Origin: Burkholderiaceae bacterium 16
GTDB lineage: Bacteria; Pseudomonadota; Gammaproteobacteria; Burkholderiales; Burkholderiaceae
Direction of reading: 5' to 3'
NCBI GenBank assembly: GCA_000955785.1
Contig: JYOD01000077.1
Coordinates: 1-64,000, forward strand
DNA: 64,000 bases
Below are positions 16,951 through 25,815 of this stretch, one piece after another. The notes under the pieces are model-generated. The model was given only the letters and a program-made list of their open reading frames with translations. It had not been told where the DNA came from and ran no database searches. Both the position numbers and the translations under genes were made by a program. Positions within the stretch are counted from its first letter, which is position 1, and every line of letters begins with the position of its first letter.

Positions 16951-18027
16951 TCAGGCCGCCTTCTTGACCTGATCGGCCAACACCTTGCAGATGGCTTCGG
17001 TGACAGACGCGGTGGTCGCATTGCCGCCCAGATCCGGGGTGAAGACGCCGTTGGCGGTGATCTGCTCGATGGCTGCCATCAGGCGGTCCGCCGCGGGCTT
17101 CTCGCCCAGATGCTCGAGCATCATGGCCGCGGTCCAGAAGGTGGCGATCGGATTCGCCACGCCCTTGCCCGTGATATCGAAGGCAGAACCGTGGATCGGT
17201 TCGAACATCGACGGGAACAGGCGTTCCGGGTTCAGGTTGGCGGTCGGCGCGATGCCGAGGCTGCCAGACAGCGCTGCTGCCAGGTCGGACAGGATGTCGG
17301 CGTGCAGGTTGGTCGCAACCACCACGTCCAGCGTATGGGGCTTCAACACCATGCGCGTGGTCACGGCGTCGACCAGTTCGCGGTCAACCTTGACGTCCGG
17401 ATAGTCCTTGGCGACTTCATAGAAGATCTCGTCCCACATCACCATGCCGAAGCGTTGCGCGTTCGACTTGGTCACCAGGGTGAGGTGTTTGCGGGGGCGC
17501 TTCTGCGCGATCTCGAATGCGAAGCGGTGGATCCGTTCGACCCCGGCGCGCGTGAAGACAGCTGTTTCAGTGCCGGTCTCGATGGGCAGGCCACGGTGAG
17601 TACGACCGCCGTTGCCTGCATACTCGCCTTCCGAGTTTTCGCGGATGATGACCCAGTCGATGTCCTTGCCATTCGCCAGCGGGCTCTTCACCCCCGGCAG
17701 GACGCGCGCCGGACGCACATTGGCGTATTGGTCGAAGCCCTGGGCGATAGGCAGACGCAGGCCCCACAGCGACACGTGATCGGGTACGTTCAGGGCGCCC
17801 ACTGCGCCAAAGAAGATGGCGTCGAACTGCTTCAGGCGCTCCAGCCCGCCTTCCGGGATGTAGTAGCCTTTCTCCAGATAGTAGTCGGAGCTCCACGGGA
17901 AATGCTCGACACTCAGCCTGAAGCCGCCATCTTGGCCCGCCAGGGTCTCCAGCACTTGCAAACCGGCAGAGATGACTTCCGGGCCGATGCCATCGCCAGG
18001 GATGGCTGCAATCTTGTATTCACGCAT
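16951..18027 (-). CDS. ttuC: Tartrate dehydrogenase/decarboxylase (D-malate dehydrogenase type)
   Basis: A 358-residue NAD-dependent beta-hydroxyacid oxidative decarboxylase of the isocitrate/isopropylmalate dehydrogenase family. It begins IAAIPGDGIGPEV and has the tartrate/malate-type substrate loop PDHVSLWGLRLPIAQGFDQY followed by ANVRPARVLPG, then ENSEGEYAG, VTKSNAQRFG and the NAD-site HGSAFDITGKG. These distinguish it from LeuB. The ATG at 18027 has AGAGGAG seven bases upstream; an earlier ATG at 18054 lacks a good ribosome site. It can convert meso-tartrate to D-glycerate and oxidise L-tartrate, and it is the first gene of the operon, facing its LysR gene. Confidence 0.92.
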   Translation of the reverse strand: MREYKIAAIPGDGIGPEVISAGLQVLETLAGQDGGFRLSVEHFPWSSDYYLEKGYYIPEGGLERLKQFDAIFFGAVGALNVPDHVSLWGLRLPIAQGFDQYANVRPARVLPGVKSPLANGKDIDWVIIRENSEGEYAGNGGRTHRGLPIETGTETAVFTRAGVERIHRFAFEIAQKRPRKHLTLVTKSNAQRFGMVMWDEIFYEVAKDYPDVKVDRELVDAVTTRMVLKPHTLDVVVATNLHADILSDLAAALSGSLGIAPTANLNPERLFPSMFEPIHGSAFDITGKGVANPIATFWTAAMMLEHLGEKPAADRLMAAIEQITANGVFTPDLGGNATTASVTEAICKVLADQVKKAA

Positions 18028-18139
18028 AGCGTTGCTCCTCTCATTGTTTTCCACACACCGAAGGCCGCTTTCAACCGCCAGGCATGCCGGCGCCTTCTGT
18101 GAGCTAACTATCGTTGAAAACTGAGGGAGTAAGATAAAC

Positions 18140-18160
18140 TTAATTTCAAACTAATATTAA
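18140..18160. promoter_or_regulatory. Candidate LysR box between ttuC and its regulator
   Basis: TTAAT, 11 bases, then ATTAA form an inverted repeat of the size LysR proteins recognise. It lies in a notably AT-rich part of the 146-bp divergent intergenic region, close to the regulator start. The assignment rests on symmetry and position only. Confidence 0.45.
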
Positions 18161-18173
18161 CTTGAGGTTGAAG

Positions 18174-19097
18174 ATGGGACAGCCGTCGGAACTTGCCTTC
18201 TTCGCTGGCCTGGCCAAGGCGGGCAGCCTGTCAGCGGCAGCGCGTGAACAAGACGTCACCCCCGCGGCCATCAGTAAACGGCTGGCTCAGATGGAAAAGC
18301 GGCTTGGCGTGCGGTTGCTGAACCGGACGACGCGGCGCATCGGCCTGACTGCCGAGGGAGAGGTCTACCTCGAGCACGCCCGGCGCCTGCTCGCGGAGAT
18401 CGAGGATCTCGACCAACTGATCTCGAGCAGCCATGTGGCGCCGCGTGGGACGTTGCGGGTCAATGCCCCGCTGGGATTCGGGCGAACCTACATCGCGCCC
18501 GCGATATCCGATTTCGCGAAACGGTATCCACAAATGGAGGTGCAGCTCCATCTGACGGACAGGCCGATGAACCTGGGCGATGAGGGATTCGACATAGGGA
18601 TCCGGTTCGGCGAGATTCCGGACACACGCCTTATAGCGCGGAAGATTGCCGACAACCGGCGCCTGGTCTGCGCCGCGCCCTCCTATCTAAAAGCACACGG
18701 CACGCCGATCACGCCACACGATCTGACCCAGCATCAATGCATCGTGCTGCGCCAGAACGACTCCGCCTATGGCATCTGGCGCTTCGTCAAAGGCAAGAAG
18801 ACGGAAACGGTAAAGGTGCGCGGCGCCCTGAGCAGCAATGATGGCGAAGTGACGCTGACCTGGGGCCTGGCCGGGCAAGGGATCTTGCAGCGCGCGGAGT
18901 GGGACCTTGCCAAGTACCTCCGAAGTGGCCGCCTGGTCTTGCTGCTCGAAGACTATGCCTTGCCACCAGCCGACATCTTTGCCGTCTTCCCGGAGCGGTT
19001 GAACCTGTCGGCCAAGGTCCGGGCGTTCCTCGACTTCCTGGTTGCGCACTTTGAAGGAAAACTGCTCAGGGCGCGCGGGGGTACCTCGTCTTGGTAG
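18174..19097 (+). CDS. LysR-family regulator of the tartrate operon
   Basis: A 307-residue LysR protein. The ATG at 18174 has GAGG six bases upstream. The N-terminal HTH (GSLSAAAREQDVTPAAISKR) and the LNRTTRRIGLTAEGEVYLEH wing are standard, and the domain pattern is that of DmlR/TtuA-type activators. It is divergent from ttuC, so it probably controls the tartrate operon in response to tartrate. It is clearly paralogous to the LysR of the second tartrate locus at 46553: both carry the AYGIWRF and LSSNDG motifs and WDLAKYL near the C terminus. Confidence 0.9.
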   Translation: MGQPSELAFFAGLAKAGSLSAAAREQDVTPAAISKRLAQMEKRLGVRLLNRTTRRIGLTAEGEVYLEHARRLLAEIEDLDQLISSSHVAPRGTLRVNAPLGFGRTYIAPAISDFAKRYPQMEVQLHLTDRPMNLGDEGFDIGIRFGEIPDTRLIARKIADNRRLVCAAPSYLKAHGTPITPHDLTQHQCIVLRQNDSAYGIWRFVKGKKTETVKVRGALSSNDGEVTLTWGLAGQGILQRAEWDLAKYLRSGRLVLLLEDYALPPADIFAVFPERLNLSAKVRAFLDFLVAHFEGKLLRARGGTSSW

Positions 19098-19252
19098 ACG
19101 GACGTTGCGATGAATCGGGCGCCACGCCTGCCGTACCGATGGCGCGCAAAGGGGACCGCACGTAGAGTCGGACCGGCGGCCCCGCCCATTCACCGGCCGT
19201 TCGGCGGGCAGAAGATGGATGGCAGCGCCTCGCGCGCGTGCCAGCCGGCGCC

Positions 19253-20176
19253 TTATGCCGTTTGGATAATTACCTTGCCGCGCACATGCCTGGCCATACT
19301 CTTCGCCATTGCCTCTCCGGCTCGAGCCAGTGGATAAGTGGACTCAATTTCGACACGCAGTTTGCCTGATTCGTAAAGCATGGCCAGCGCGGAGAGCTGG
19401 GCACCATCAGGGCGCGTCGCAAAGTGCTTTCCGTCGGCGCCGACTTCATGGGCGCGCCTGGCATCCGGCGGGCTGACGCTCGATACCAGCGTGCCACCGC
19501 GCTTGAGCACTGACCAGGAACGCACTTGCGTGTCGCTGCCGACCAGGTCGAGTACGAGATCGACATCCGAAACCTTGGCGGCAAAATCGTCCTCGGTGTA
19601 GTCGATCACGTCCGTCGCTCCCAGGCCTTGCAGGTAGCTCCGGTTGGCGGCCGAAGCGGTGCCGATCACTTGTGCGCCGGCCAGGTTCGCCAACTGCACG
19701 GCCACGCTACCGACACCGCCAGCTGCGGCGTGGATCAAGACTTTCTGTCCCGCCTGAAGCTTGCCGTGGTCGTGCAGCGCTTGCCAGGCAGTCAAAGCCG
19801 CCGCGGGAATGCCAGCGGCCTCCAGGAACCCGAGGCCCTTCGGCTTGCGGGCAAGGCGACCCGCATCCACCACGGCGCGCGTTGCATAGCCGCCGACGAT
19901 GCCGATGAAGCCCAGCACTTCGTCTCCCGGCACCAGTGTGGTGACATTGCGTCCGACCGCAATGACGGTCCCCGCAGCATCCACCCCGGGCGTGAAGGGA
20001 AGGGTTAGCGGAATGAAGGCCTGCATGGCCCCACTGACGATCTTCCAGTCAATCGGGTTGACCGAGGTGGCGGCGACATCAATCAGCACCTCGCCATCAC
20101 CGGGGCGAGGATCATCGAGTTCCTGCAGCGACAGGGAATCGGGGCCGCCGTAGGCGGCTACACGAATGGCTTTCAT
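19253..20176 (-). CDS. NADPH:quinone reductase-like zinc-free alcohol dehydrogenase (MDR)
   Basis: A 307-residue medium-chain reductase of the quinone oxidoreductase type. It has the GroES-like N-terminal domain (VNPIDWKIVSG, FTPGVDAAGTV), a Rossmann domain with VLIHAAAGGVGSVAVQLA, and no structural zinc cysteines. The ATG at 20176 shares one base with the preceding gene's stop (TGATG), so the two are translationally coupled. It is the last gene of an operon with NTF2-like, DoxX and pirin proteins, a set usually linked to electrophile or oxidative stress. Its physiological substrate is not known. Confidence 0.88.
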   Translation of the reverse strand: MKAIRVAAYGGPDSLSLQELDDPRPGDGEVLIDVAATSVNPIDWKIVSGAMQAFIPLTLPFTPGVDAAGTVIAVGRNVTTLVPGDEVLGFIGIVGGYATRAVVDAGRLARKPKGLGFLEAAGIPAAALTAWQALHDHGKLQAGQKVLIHAAAGGVGSVAVQLANLAGAQVIGTASAANRSYLQGLGATDVIDYTEDDFAAKVSDVDLVLDLVGSDTQVRSWSVLKRGGTLVSSVSPPDARRAHEVGADGKHFATRPDGAQLSALAMLYESGKLRVEIESTYPLARAGEAMAKSMARHVRGKVIIQTA

Positions 20177-20604
20177 CAAAGGCTCCTTGCGGTAATGCCG
20201 ACAATCGGGGTATCGAGTGCCAGCGCAGCCTGCACCGGGTCGAAGTATTCACGCAGATGCGCGATCCTGCCGTCGCGGGCCGTCAAGAACACGACGTACT
20301 CCTGCCGGTAGATGCGGCCGGTCGACTGGATCAGCCCTTCGGCGTGCACCCGCGCAACGGCTTGACGAGGGTCTGCCGCGGGTAGGATCTCGGCGTCGAA
20401 GAAGCGGAAATTCGATACCGCACCGATGAACCAGGAGACATGGCGGATCACCGCGTCCCGGCCGCTCAATTTCGACGGATGCCCGATGCCCGGCGCGTAG
20501 GGCAGTTCCCATACGATGTCCTCGGCAATCAGTTCCTGCCATTGCTGGTGGTCATCAACCAGCCACTCGAGGTGTTGCTGCAACAACTCTGCTGCGACGC
20601 TCAT
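20176..20604 (-). CDS. NTF2-like/SnoaL-fold protein
   Basis: A 142-residue protein of the NTF2-like superfamily. The pattern is an N-terminal helix (LLQQHLEWLVDDHQQWQELI), the strand motif DIVWELPYAP, and the C-terminal sheet with YRQEYVVFLTARDGRIAHLR and EYFDP, typical of ketosteroid isomerase-like members. The start at 20604 follows AAGGAAA. Members may be isomerases, cyclases, or non-catalytic binding proteins. Nothing here fixes the role beyond membership of the pirin-DoxX operon. Confidence 0.85.
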   Translation of the reverse strand: MSVAAELLQQHLEWLVDDHQQWQELIAEDIVWELPYAPGIGHPSKLSGRDAVIRHVSWFIGAVSNFRFFDAEILPAADPRQAVARVHAEGLIQSTGRIYRQEYVVFLTARDGRIAHLREYFDPVQAALALDTPIVGITARSL

Positions 20605-20695
20605 GATATTTCCTTGCGTGTCGGGCGCGGTGGTAGCGGAGATTCTTGCCGCGAACCTGCATCTACGTGCTCCCGGATTGTTGGGTACGTGGCAT

Positions 20696-21127
20696 TCAAT
20701 GCGCCGCGACGGCGCGCGTGCCGGTCGTGCTGCGGCGACCGTCGATGCTAAGCGCACCGGCGCCATGGGCCACCACCTGCAGCAGACCGCCGGCCATCGC
20801 CAGGTTCTTCAGGAAGTGGAACATCTGGTTCTGATCGCCGAGCGCGTGATGGAAGATCAGCGCCGTGACCACGGCGTAGGCGGCAAGCAGCGCAGCAGTC
20901 AATCGCGTGCGATAGCCGGCAATCAACAGCACGCTGCCCGCCAGTTCCAGCACCAGCGCACCGAGATAGCCCAGCAGCGGCACAGGCAGGCCGAGCGAGC
21001 CGATGTAAGCGATGGTCGCACCGGGCGCCATCAGCTTGCCAAGGCCGCTGACGAGAAAGATGGTGGCGATGAGGGTACGGCCGATCAGGGGAAGGGCCAG
21101 GCGCGAAGTTGCGGTCGTCGAGTTCAT
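20696..21127 (-). CDS. DoxX-family membrane protein
   Basis: A 143-residue inner-membrane protein with four hydrophobic helices. The DoxX signature is clear: GRTLIATIFLVSGLGKLMAP in helix 1, LGYLGALVLELAGSVLLIAG in the middle, and FHFLKNLAMAGGLLQVV near the C terminus. An alternative ATG three codons upstream is possible. DoxX proteins are associated with redox and thiol stress membrane complexes. Here the gene lies between pirin and NTF2-like genes in the same orientation. Confidence 0.88.
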   Translation of the reverse strand: MNSTTATSRLALPLIGRTLIATIFLVSGLGKLMAPGATIAYIGSLGLPVPLLGYLGALVLELAGSVLLIAGYRTRLTAALLAAYAVVTALIFHHALGDQNQMFHFLKNLAMAGGLLQVVAHGAGALSIDGRRSTTGTRAVAAH

Positions 21128-21221
21128 GGTGTGCATCCTTGGGTGAAGAAATGGAAAGTACGTAATGAAGAATGAAACGTGGAGATAAAGCGGTAAATGC
21201 CTTGCCTGGGAGTCACTCGCA

Positions 21222-22115
21222 TCACCGCAGACGACCATCGGCACGCAACTGCGTCCCGATCCTGGCGATCTCGGCTTCGCCCCTGCGGAGCGCGTCGTTC
21301 GATGTATGGACGGAGTAGTAGCCAAGTGCCAGGTCGTGCGGATGGGGGACCGCCGACGCGACGATGAAATCCACATCTGTTTCGGCGGTGAAATCGAGCG
21401 CGCCCTCGGACTGTGAGAAGACCGCGAGTTCGTCCTGCAGCAACTCGCCACCCGTCGCGAGCGTGCCACGGTTGACGTGTGCCCAGGCCACGGTGTGGCT
21501 TGCGGGCGGCTGATAGCGCCAGCTTTGGCCCGCCGCCAGGCGCACGTGCAGCAGTGCCACGCCGGACGGAGCGGCAACCGGGCTGTCCTTTCCAGCCAGT
21601 GAGCCCAGTACCAGGCGCACCGGTCCTGATTGCGGTATCGAGGACGCCGGAAGGTATTGGCTGTGCGGCGTGCCGTTCTCCAGGCTGCGCGGCAGGGCGA
21701 TCCACAGTTGATAGCCCTGGAAGCGGCTCCCCTTCGCGGGGCTGGCTGCGTGCCAGATGCCGTTGCCCGCCCGCATCCATTCGACGCTGCCCGCCGCCAA
21801 CACGCCGGCCGCGCCGGTCGTATCTTCGTAGTGCAGTTCGCCCTCGAGCAGCACGGTGAGGGTAGCGATGCCCGAGTGCGGGTGCATGGGGAACAGCGCG
21901 TCGCCTGAGGGTGCGAAATCGAAGTAGTCGAGAAAGACGAAGGGCTTGATCAGCTTGCCAACGTCACCGGGACTGACGATCCGTGAAACGGGACCATGCC
22001 GGCGGCCACCGGTACGCAGCACGATGGCACGATGGCTCGCCGCATCCGGCTGCGCGGCGTGGTGCTGGGTCTGGCCCGCGTCTCCGGCGTGACGGGTTTG
22101 CGTTGCGTACTCCAT
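21222..22115 (-). CDS. Pirin family protein
   Basis: A 297-residue bicupin. The N-terminal cupin has the pirin signature: PFVFLDYFDFAPSG, then MHPHSGIATLTVLLEGELHY with the metal-binding histidines, and SVEWMRAGNGIWHAASP. The C-terminal cupin contains the ALLHVRLAAGQSWRY region. The start at 22115 was chosen for AAGGAG eight bases upstream. Pirins are iron-binding proteins, some with quercetinase activity. It is the first gene of an operon divergent from a LysR regulator that probably controls it. Confidence 0.9.
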   Translation of the reverse strand: MEYATQTRHAGDAGQTQHHAAQPDAASHRAIVLRTGGRRHGPVSRIVSPGDVGKLIKPFVFLDYFDFAPSGDALFPMHPHSGIATLTVLLEGELHYEDTTGAAGVLAAGSVEWMRAGNGIWHAASPAKGSRFQGYQLWIALPRSLENGTPHSQYLPASSIPQSGPVRLVLGSLAGKDSPVAAPSGVALLHVRLAAGQSWRYQPPASHTVAWAHVNRGTLATGGELLQDELAVFSQSEGALDFTAETDVDFIVASAVPHPHDLALGYYSVHTSNDALRRGEAEIARIGTQLRADGRLR

Positions 22116-22156
22116 GAAAATCTCCTTCGGTGATGACATGACCGAAGGTTAGGTGC

Positions 22157-22202
22157 TTGACATATATATTGGCAGCCTATATTTCTAGATGAAATCCATC
22201 TA
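22157..22202. promoter_or_regulatory. Promoter-like elements and palindrome between pirin and LysR
   Basis: TTGACA at 22157-22162 is followed 15 bases later by TATATT, reading toward the LysR gene. Immediately downstream TAGATG (22186-22191) and CATCTA (22197-22202) form a perfect inverted repeat around AAATC. The palindrome lies 13 bp before the LysR start, a good position for autoregulation and for control of the divergent pirin operon. Confidence 0.5.
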
Positions 22203-22214
22203 AGGAATAGATAC

Positions 22215-23129
22215 ATGCTTGATGGCGTATCCCTGGACCAGCTACGCACCTTCATCGCGGCCGCCGACGAGGGCAGCTTCTCCGCGGCGGGGCGGAAGCT
22301 GCGGCGCGCGCAGTCGGTGGTGAGCCAGACGCTCGCCAACCTGGAGGGGCAAATCGATGTCCACTTGTTCGATCGCAGCGGCCGCTACCCGCGCCTGACC
22401 GAGCAGGGCGCCGCGCTTCTGGCGCAGGCGCGGCTGGTGGTGAGCGGCATGGACGGCTTCAAATCCAAGGCGCGCGCGATTGCCGAAGGACTTGAACCCG
22501 AGCTGTCTGTGGTGGTGGATGTCATGTACCCGATGGCGTCGCTGACGGTGACAGTGGGCGAGTTCCGCGATGCGTTTCCACACACCCCGCTGCGCTTGTA
22601 TGTGGAGGCGCTCGGCGCGGTCATGCGCCCGGTAATCGAGCGCGTTTGCCGGCTTGGCATCAGCGGATCGATGCCCGCGGTTCCCGAGACCCTGGATGCG
22701 GAAAAGCTGCTCGACGTGCCAATGGTCACCGTGGCCGCGCCATCGCATCCTCTGGCATCGCGCAAGGGGGCTATCCGGGTACGCGAACTGGAGGGCCACG
22801 TGCAATTGGTCCTGACCGACCGCACCACGCTGACCGAGGGGGAGACCTTCGGCGTCTTCTCGCCGCTGACCTGGCGCCTGGCCGATCTGGGCGCGAAGCA
22901 TGCCTTCTTGCGCGCCGGCTTCGGCTGGGGGCACATGCCAGCGGCAATGGTGCAGGGGGATATCGATGCGGGCGACCTGGTGGCGCTGCGACTGGACTTC
23001 CAGCCGCGTACCCCGCCGATCGCCATGTTCGCGGTCTACCGCAAGGACACGCCGCCCGGCCCCGCCGGCCGCTGGTTCCTCAACCGGCTGAAGCAGACTT
23101 CGCAGCGACCATTTCTGCGCCGATACTGA
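22215..23129 (+). CDS. LysR-family regulator divergent from the pirin operon
   Basis: A 304-residue LysR protein. The helix-turn-helix region GSFSAAGRKLRRAQSVVSQT is followed by a normal effector domain. It belongs to the subgroup commonly found next to pirin/quercetinase and NAD(P)H reductase genes. It lies 99 bp from the pirin start on the opposite strand, with a perfect palindrome between. The ligand is unknown; redox-active quinones or flavonoids would fit the neighbours but this is conjecture. Confidence 0.9.
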   Translation: MLDGVSLDQLRTFIAAADEGSFSAAGRKLRRAQSVVSQTLANLEGQIDVHLFDRSGRYPRLTEQGAALLAQARLVVSGMDGFKSKARAIAEGLEPELSVVVDVMYPMASLTVTVGEFRDAFPHTPLRLYVEALGAVMRPVIERVCRLGISGSMPAVPETLDAEKLLDVPMVTVAAPSHPLASRKGAIRVRELEGHVQLVLTDRTTLTEGETFGVFSPLTWRLADLGAKHAFLRAGFGWGHMPAAMVQGDIDAGDLVALRLDFQPRTPPIAMFAVYRKDTPPGPAGRWFLNRLKQTSQRPFLRRY

Positions 23130-23287
23130 GCGCGCTTACCGCAAGCTGGAAGCGCAAGCATGTGATGCTCGCGGTCACGTCACTCGGTCTACAAGGCGCC
23201 CGCCGAACCCGAGCAGAGCGGGCGCCTGATGCAGGCAGTGGCGCGCAAGCGTTTGAGCGCCCGGTCCAGACCGCGCCTGCCGAAGGC

Positions 23288-24310
23288 TCAGCCCGCAGCG
23301 GTCTCCAGCGCCGCTTCGTATTGCCCCAGGCAGGCCATGCCGTTCAGCCGGGAACGCTGCAGCAGCGCCCGTTGCGCTAGCGCCGCGTTAGCGGCCTCGC
23401 CGCGCCAGGCCAGCAGGGGCGGCTCCTGCAAGGCGCGTCCGTAGGAAAAGGCCAGCCGCCAGGGCAGCGGGCCGAGCCGGTTCATGGCATCGAGATTGGC
23501 GGTGGCCTCAGTAGGCGTTTGACCGCCGGACAGGAAGAAGATGCCCGGCACCGCCGCCGGCACCGTGCGCTTGAGCACCTGCAGGGTCTGCATGGCAACC
23601 TCGGCCGGCGCCGCGTGCCCGGCCTCCTTGCCGGGGAGCACCATGCTGGGTTTCAGCAGCATGTGTTCGAGCACCACCGCATGCCGGTGCAAAGCGTGAA
23701 AGACTTCGTGCAGCACGGTCTCGGTGACCTCGGCGCAACGCGCCATGGAGTGCGCGCCATCCATCAGCACCTCGGGCTCGACGATGGGCACCACGCCCGT
23801 CTCCTGGCAGATCGCGGCATAGCGTGCCAGCGCCTCCGCATTGGCCTGGATGGCAAGCCGGCCGGGCAGTTTGTCGGACACGTTGTACACCGCGCGCCAC
23901 TTGGCAAAGCGCGCGCCCTGCTGGCGATAGCCGGCAAGCCGCTTGGCCAGCCCGTCGAGGCCCTCGGTGATCTCGTCGCCGGGAGCGTGGGCTAGCGCGA
24001 GCTTGCCCTTGTCCACCTTGATGCCGGGCACGATGCCATGGCGCGCCGCCAGCTCCGGCAGCGGCGTGCCATCGTCGGCGCGCTGGCCCAGCGTTTCCTC
24101 GTACAGGATCACGCCGCTGATGAATTCACCTAGACCTGGTGTCGACAGAAGCAGGTCGCGCCACGCCCGGCGGCTCTCCTCGCTCGATGCCACACCGATG
24201 CGCTCGAACCGCTTGGCGATCGTTGGCCCGCTCTCGTCGGCGGCCAGCAGGCCTTTGCCCGCTTGAACCAGGGCGTCCACGGTGGCTTGCAGTTCACTTC
24301 GTGTGTCCAT
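23288..24310 (-). CDS. Fructose-bisphosphate aldolase, class I
   Basis: A 340-residue Schiff-base aldolase. Class I motifs are complete: GKGLLAADESGPTIAKRFE, LYEETLGQ, GIKVDKG, ARFAKWRAVYN, IVEPEVLMDGAHS, the Schiff-base lysine in LEHMLLKPSMVLPG, and FLSGGQTPTEATANL near the C terminus. The ATG at 24310 was preferred because it starts the conserved N terminus and has GGAG upstream. It cleaves fructose-1,6-bisphosphate to dihydroxyacetone phosphate and glyceraldehyde-3-phosphate. It is unusual only in being class I, since most Burkholderiales use a class II enzyme in the Calvin or glycolytic clusters. It stands alone. Confidence 0.94.
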   Translation of the reverse strand: MDTRSELQATVDALVQAGKGLLAADESGPTIAKRFERIGVASSEESRRAWRDLLLSTPGLGEFISGVILYEETLGQRADDGTPLPELAARHGIVPGIKVDKGKLALAHAPGDEITEGLDGLAKRLAGYRQQGARFAKWRAVYNVSDKLPGRLAIQANAEALARYAAICQETGVVPIVEPEVLMDGAHSMARCAEVTETVLHEVFHALHRHAVVLEHMLLKPSMVLPGKEAGHAAPAEVAMQTLQVLKRTVPAAVPGIFFLSGGQTPTEATANLDAMNRLGPLPWRLAFSYGRALQEPPLLAWRGEAANAALAQRALLQRSRLNGMACLGQYEAALETAAG

Positions 24311-24613
24311 GATGTGGCTCCGTGAAGGTGACATGGAAACAAGCATTTACTCATAAGCGCAATCGCGCAAGCGAGCCGGGGCGCGCAGCCAGTGCTCATG
24401 GTGGCCGGCCGAACACTTCGCGCAGCTTGCCCTTGGCCTGCCCGAGCCAAGCGGCGATCTCCCCGGGGCTGCCGTGGGCGTGCGCCGTGCAGAATGGCGT
24501 CGATATGCGTAGAAGTGCGCTACCAATAACAGCACCACATTGACACGGCGGTGACGCTGCTGGCGCGCCACCCCGTGCTAGGATAAAAGCCCCCCAGCAG
24601 CCGCCCCAGGCCC
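24311..24613. other. Divergent intergenic region between aldolase and dnaJ-like gene
   Basis: About 300 bp with no gene I can support. The aldolase ribosome site is at the left end. Near the right end TTGACA at about 24540 and GATAAAA about 40 bases later precede the J-domain gene, although their spacing is not that of a standard promoter. Confidence 0.5.
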
Positions 24614-25207
24614 ATGACCACCCTCTACGCGACCCTCGGCGTGCAATCGGACGCCACCCTGGACGAGATCAAGCGCGCCTACCGCCGCGCCGCGATGAAG
24701 TGGCACCCCGACCGCAACCTTGGCCGCGAGGCGCAGGCGCACGAGGCATTCCAGGAGATCCGCGATGCCTACACCATTCTTTCCGATGCCGGGCAGCGCC
24801 AGATCTACGACGAGGTATTCGAGCGGGAGATGCGGCGCTGCCAGGCCGAGCGCGAGGCGCAGGAAGAACAGGAGCGCGAGGCGCAACGCGAGGGCCAGCG
24901 CGTCGCGCAGGAACACTATGAGAAGATGGTCGCCACCGCGATGCACTTTGCCGACGACGGCCACAACCGCGACGTCATCTTCGGCGCGCTGCTCGGCCGG
25001 GACTGCGACGCGGAACTGGCGGCACGCATCGCGGACAGCACATGGGCCTTGCAGGAGTCGCGGCGGGCAACCGTGCCGGCCGCGGACGCGCCTGACACCG
25101 AGGCCGCCGGGACGACGGCGTCAAACCCCGACGAGGTGACGCGGCCCAGGCGTCACCCCGGCGCCTTCGATTCGTTCTGGCACGGCTTGTTCGGCATCCG
25201 CTCATAG
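24614..25207 (+). CDS. J-domain (DnaJ-like) co-chaperone
   Basis: A 197-residue cytoplasmic protein. Residues 3-68 are a J domain with the KRAYRRAAMKWHPDRN helix and the essential HPD tripeptide, which would stimulate a DnaK-type ATPase. Residues about 72-100 are a strongly charged Glu/Arg/Gln-rich helix, probably a coiled coil. The G/F region and zinc fingers of true DnaJ are missing, so it is a type III J protein. The C-terminal part has no recognisable domain. It has no obvious operon partner. Confidence 0.9.
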   Translation: MTTLYATLGVQSDATLDEIKRAYRRAAMKWHPDRNLGREAQAHEAFQEIRDAYTILSDAGQRQIYDEVFEREMRRCQAEREAQEEQEREAQREGQRVAQEHYEKMVATAMHFADDGHNRDVIFGALLGRDCDAELAARIADSTWALQESRRATVPAADAPDTEAAGTTASNPDEVTRPRRHPGAFDSFWHGLFGIRS

Positions 25208-25634
25208 GGGCGGAGCGGGCTGCGCCAACGGCATCAGGACGATGCCGCCCTACCACGCCGATCCGCGCGATCGGAGCGCTGCCGTATCGTATCGGCTCGC
25301 GGCCATCATTTCGTCTTCGCACAGCGCGTCCTGGAGCACATAGTCGAAACGCACATGCGTGAACGGGCCCGTTACGCCAAGCGACGCAAACTCCGTCGAG
25401 CTTTCTAAGGGACCTCCTGCCGCCAGCACGCGGCGATTGCGTGACATCTCGACGAAAGCGTCGAGGCTGATCCCATGATGCAGCGCACATACGCGTGGAT
25501 ATTATGGCGCTTACAGCACTTTTCACGCCACGAACCCGTCGGGCGGTTTCGCTTTCGTCCCGGCAAGCTTCTGCGGCGAGCGTAGTTCGCACTAGACTGA
25601 AGAACACAGAACTGCCATCCGGATGATCCGAACA
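25208..25634. other. Gap with possible decayed coding sequence
   Basis: No intact gene. On the minus strand 25250-25490 can be read as a protein-like stretch containing ISLDAFVEMSRNRRVLAAGG and GPFTHVRFDYVLQDAL, without a good start or ribosome site. I do not recognise the family. It lies beside a LysR scar, so it may be what remains of the gene that regulator once faced. Confidence 0.35.
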
Positions 25635-25815
25635 ATGCGCAAGCTCGAAGGCGTGGTCGGCTTCGTCGCCGTAGTGGAGGCTGGCGCGATCAGCGAGGCC
25701 GCGCGCCGCCTCCATCTGTCCAAATCCGTCGTCAGCGAGCGCTTGGCCGATCTGGAAAAAATACTTTGGGAGCGACCCTGCTGAGACGCACGACACGACG
25801 GCTGGCGCCTACCCG
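25635..25815 (+). pseudogene. Truncated LysR-family N terminus
   Basis: An ATG at 25635 opens a LysR helix-turn-helix: LEGVVGFVAVVEAGAISEAA, RRLHLSKSVVSERLADLEK. A one-base shift near 25768 is needed to continue into the family wing motif LGATLLRRTTRRLAPT. After that, resemblance stops. Only about 60 of the normal 300 residues are present. It is therefore a frameshifted, truncated remnant lying just before the large BTAD regulator. Confidence 0.78.

Noticed and set aside
24404..24540. Minus-strand peptide ending AKGKLREVFGRPP
   Set aside because: It has no start codon or ribosome site and only a faint resemblance to small CsbD-like proteins.
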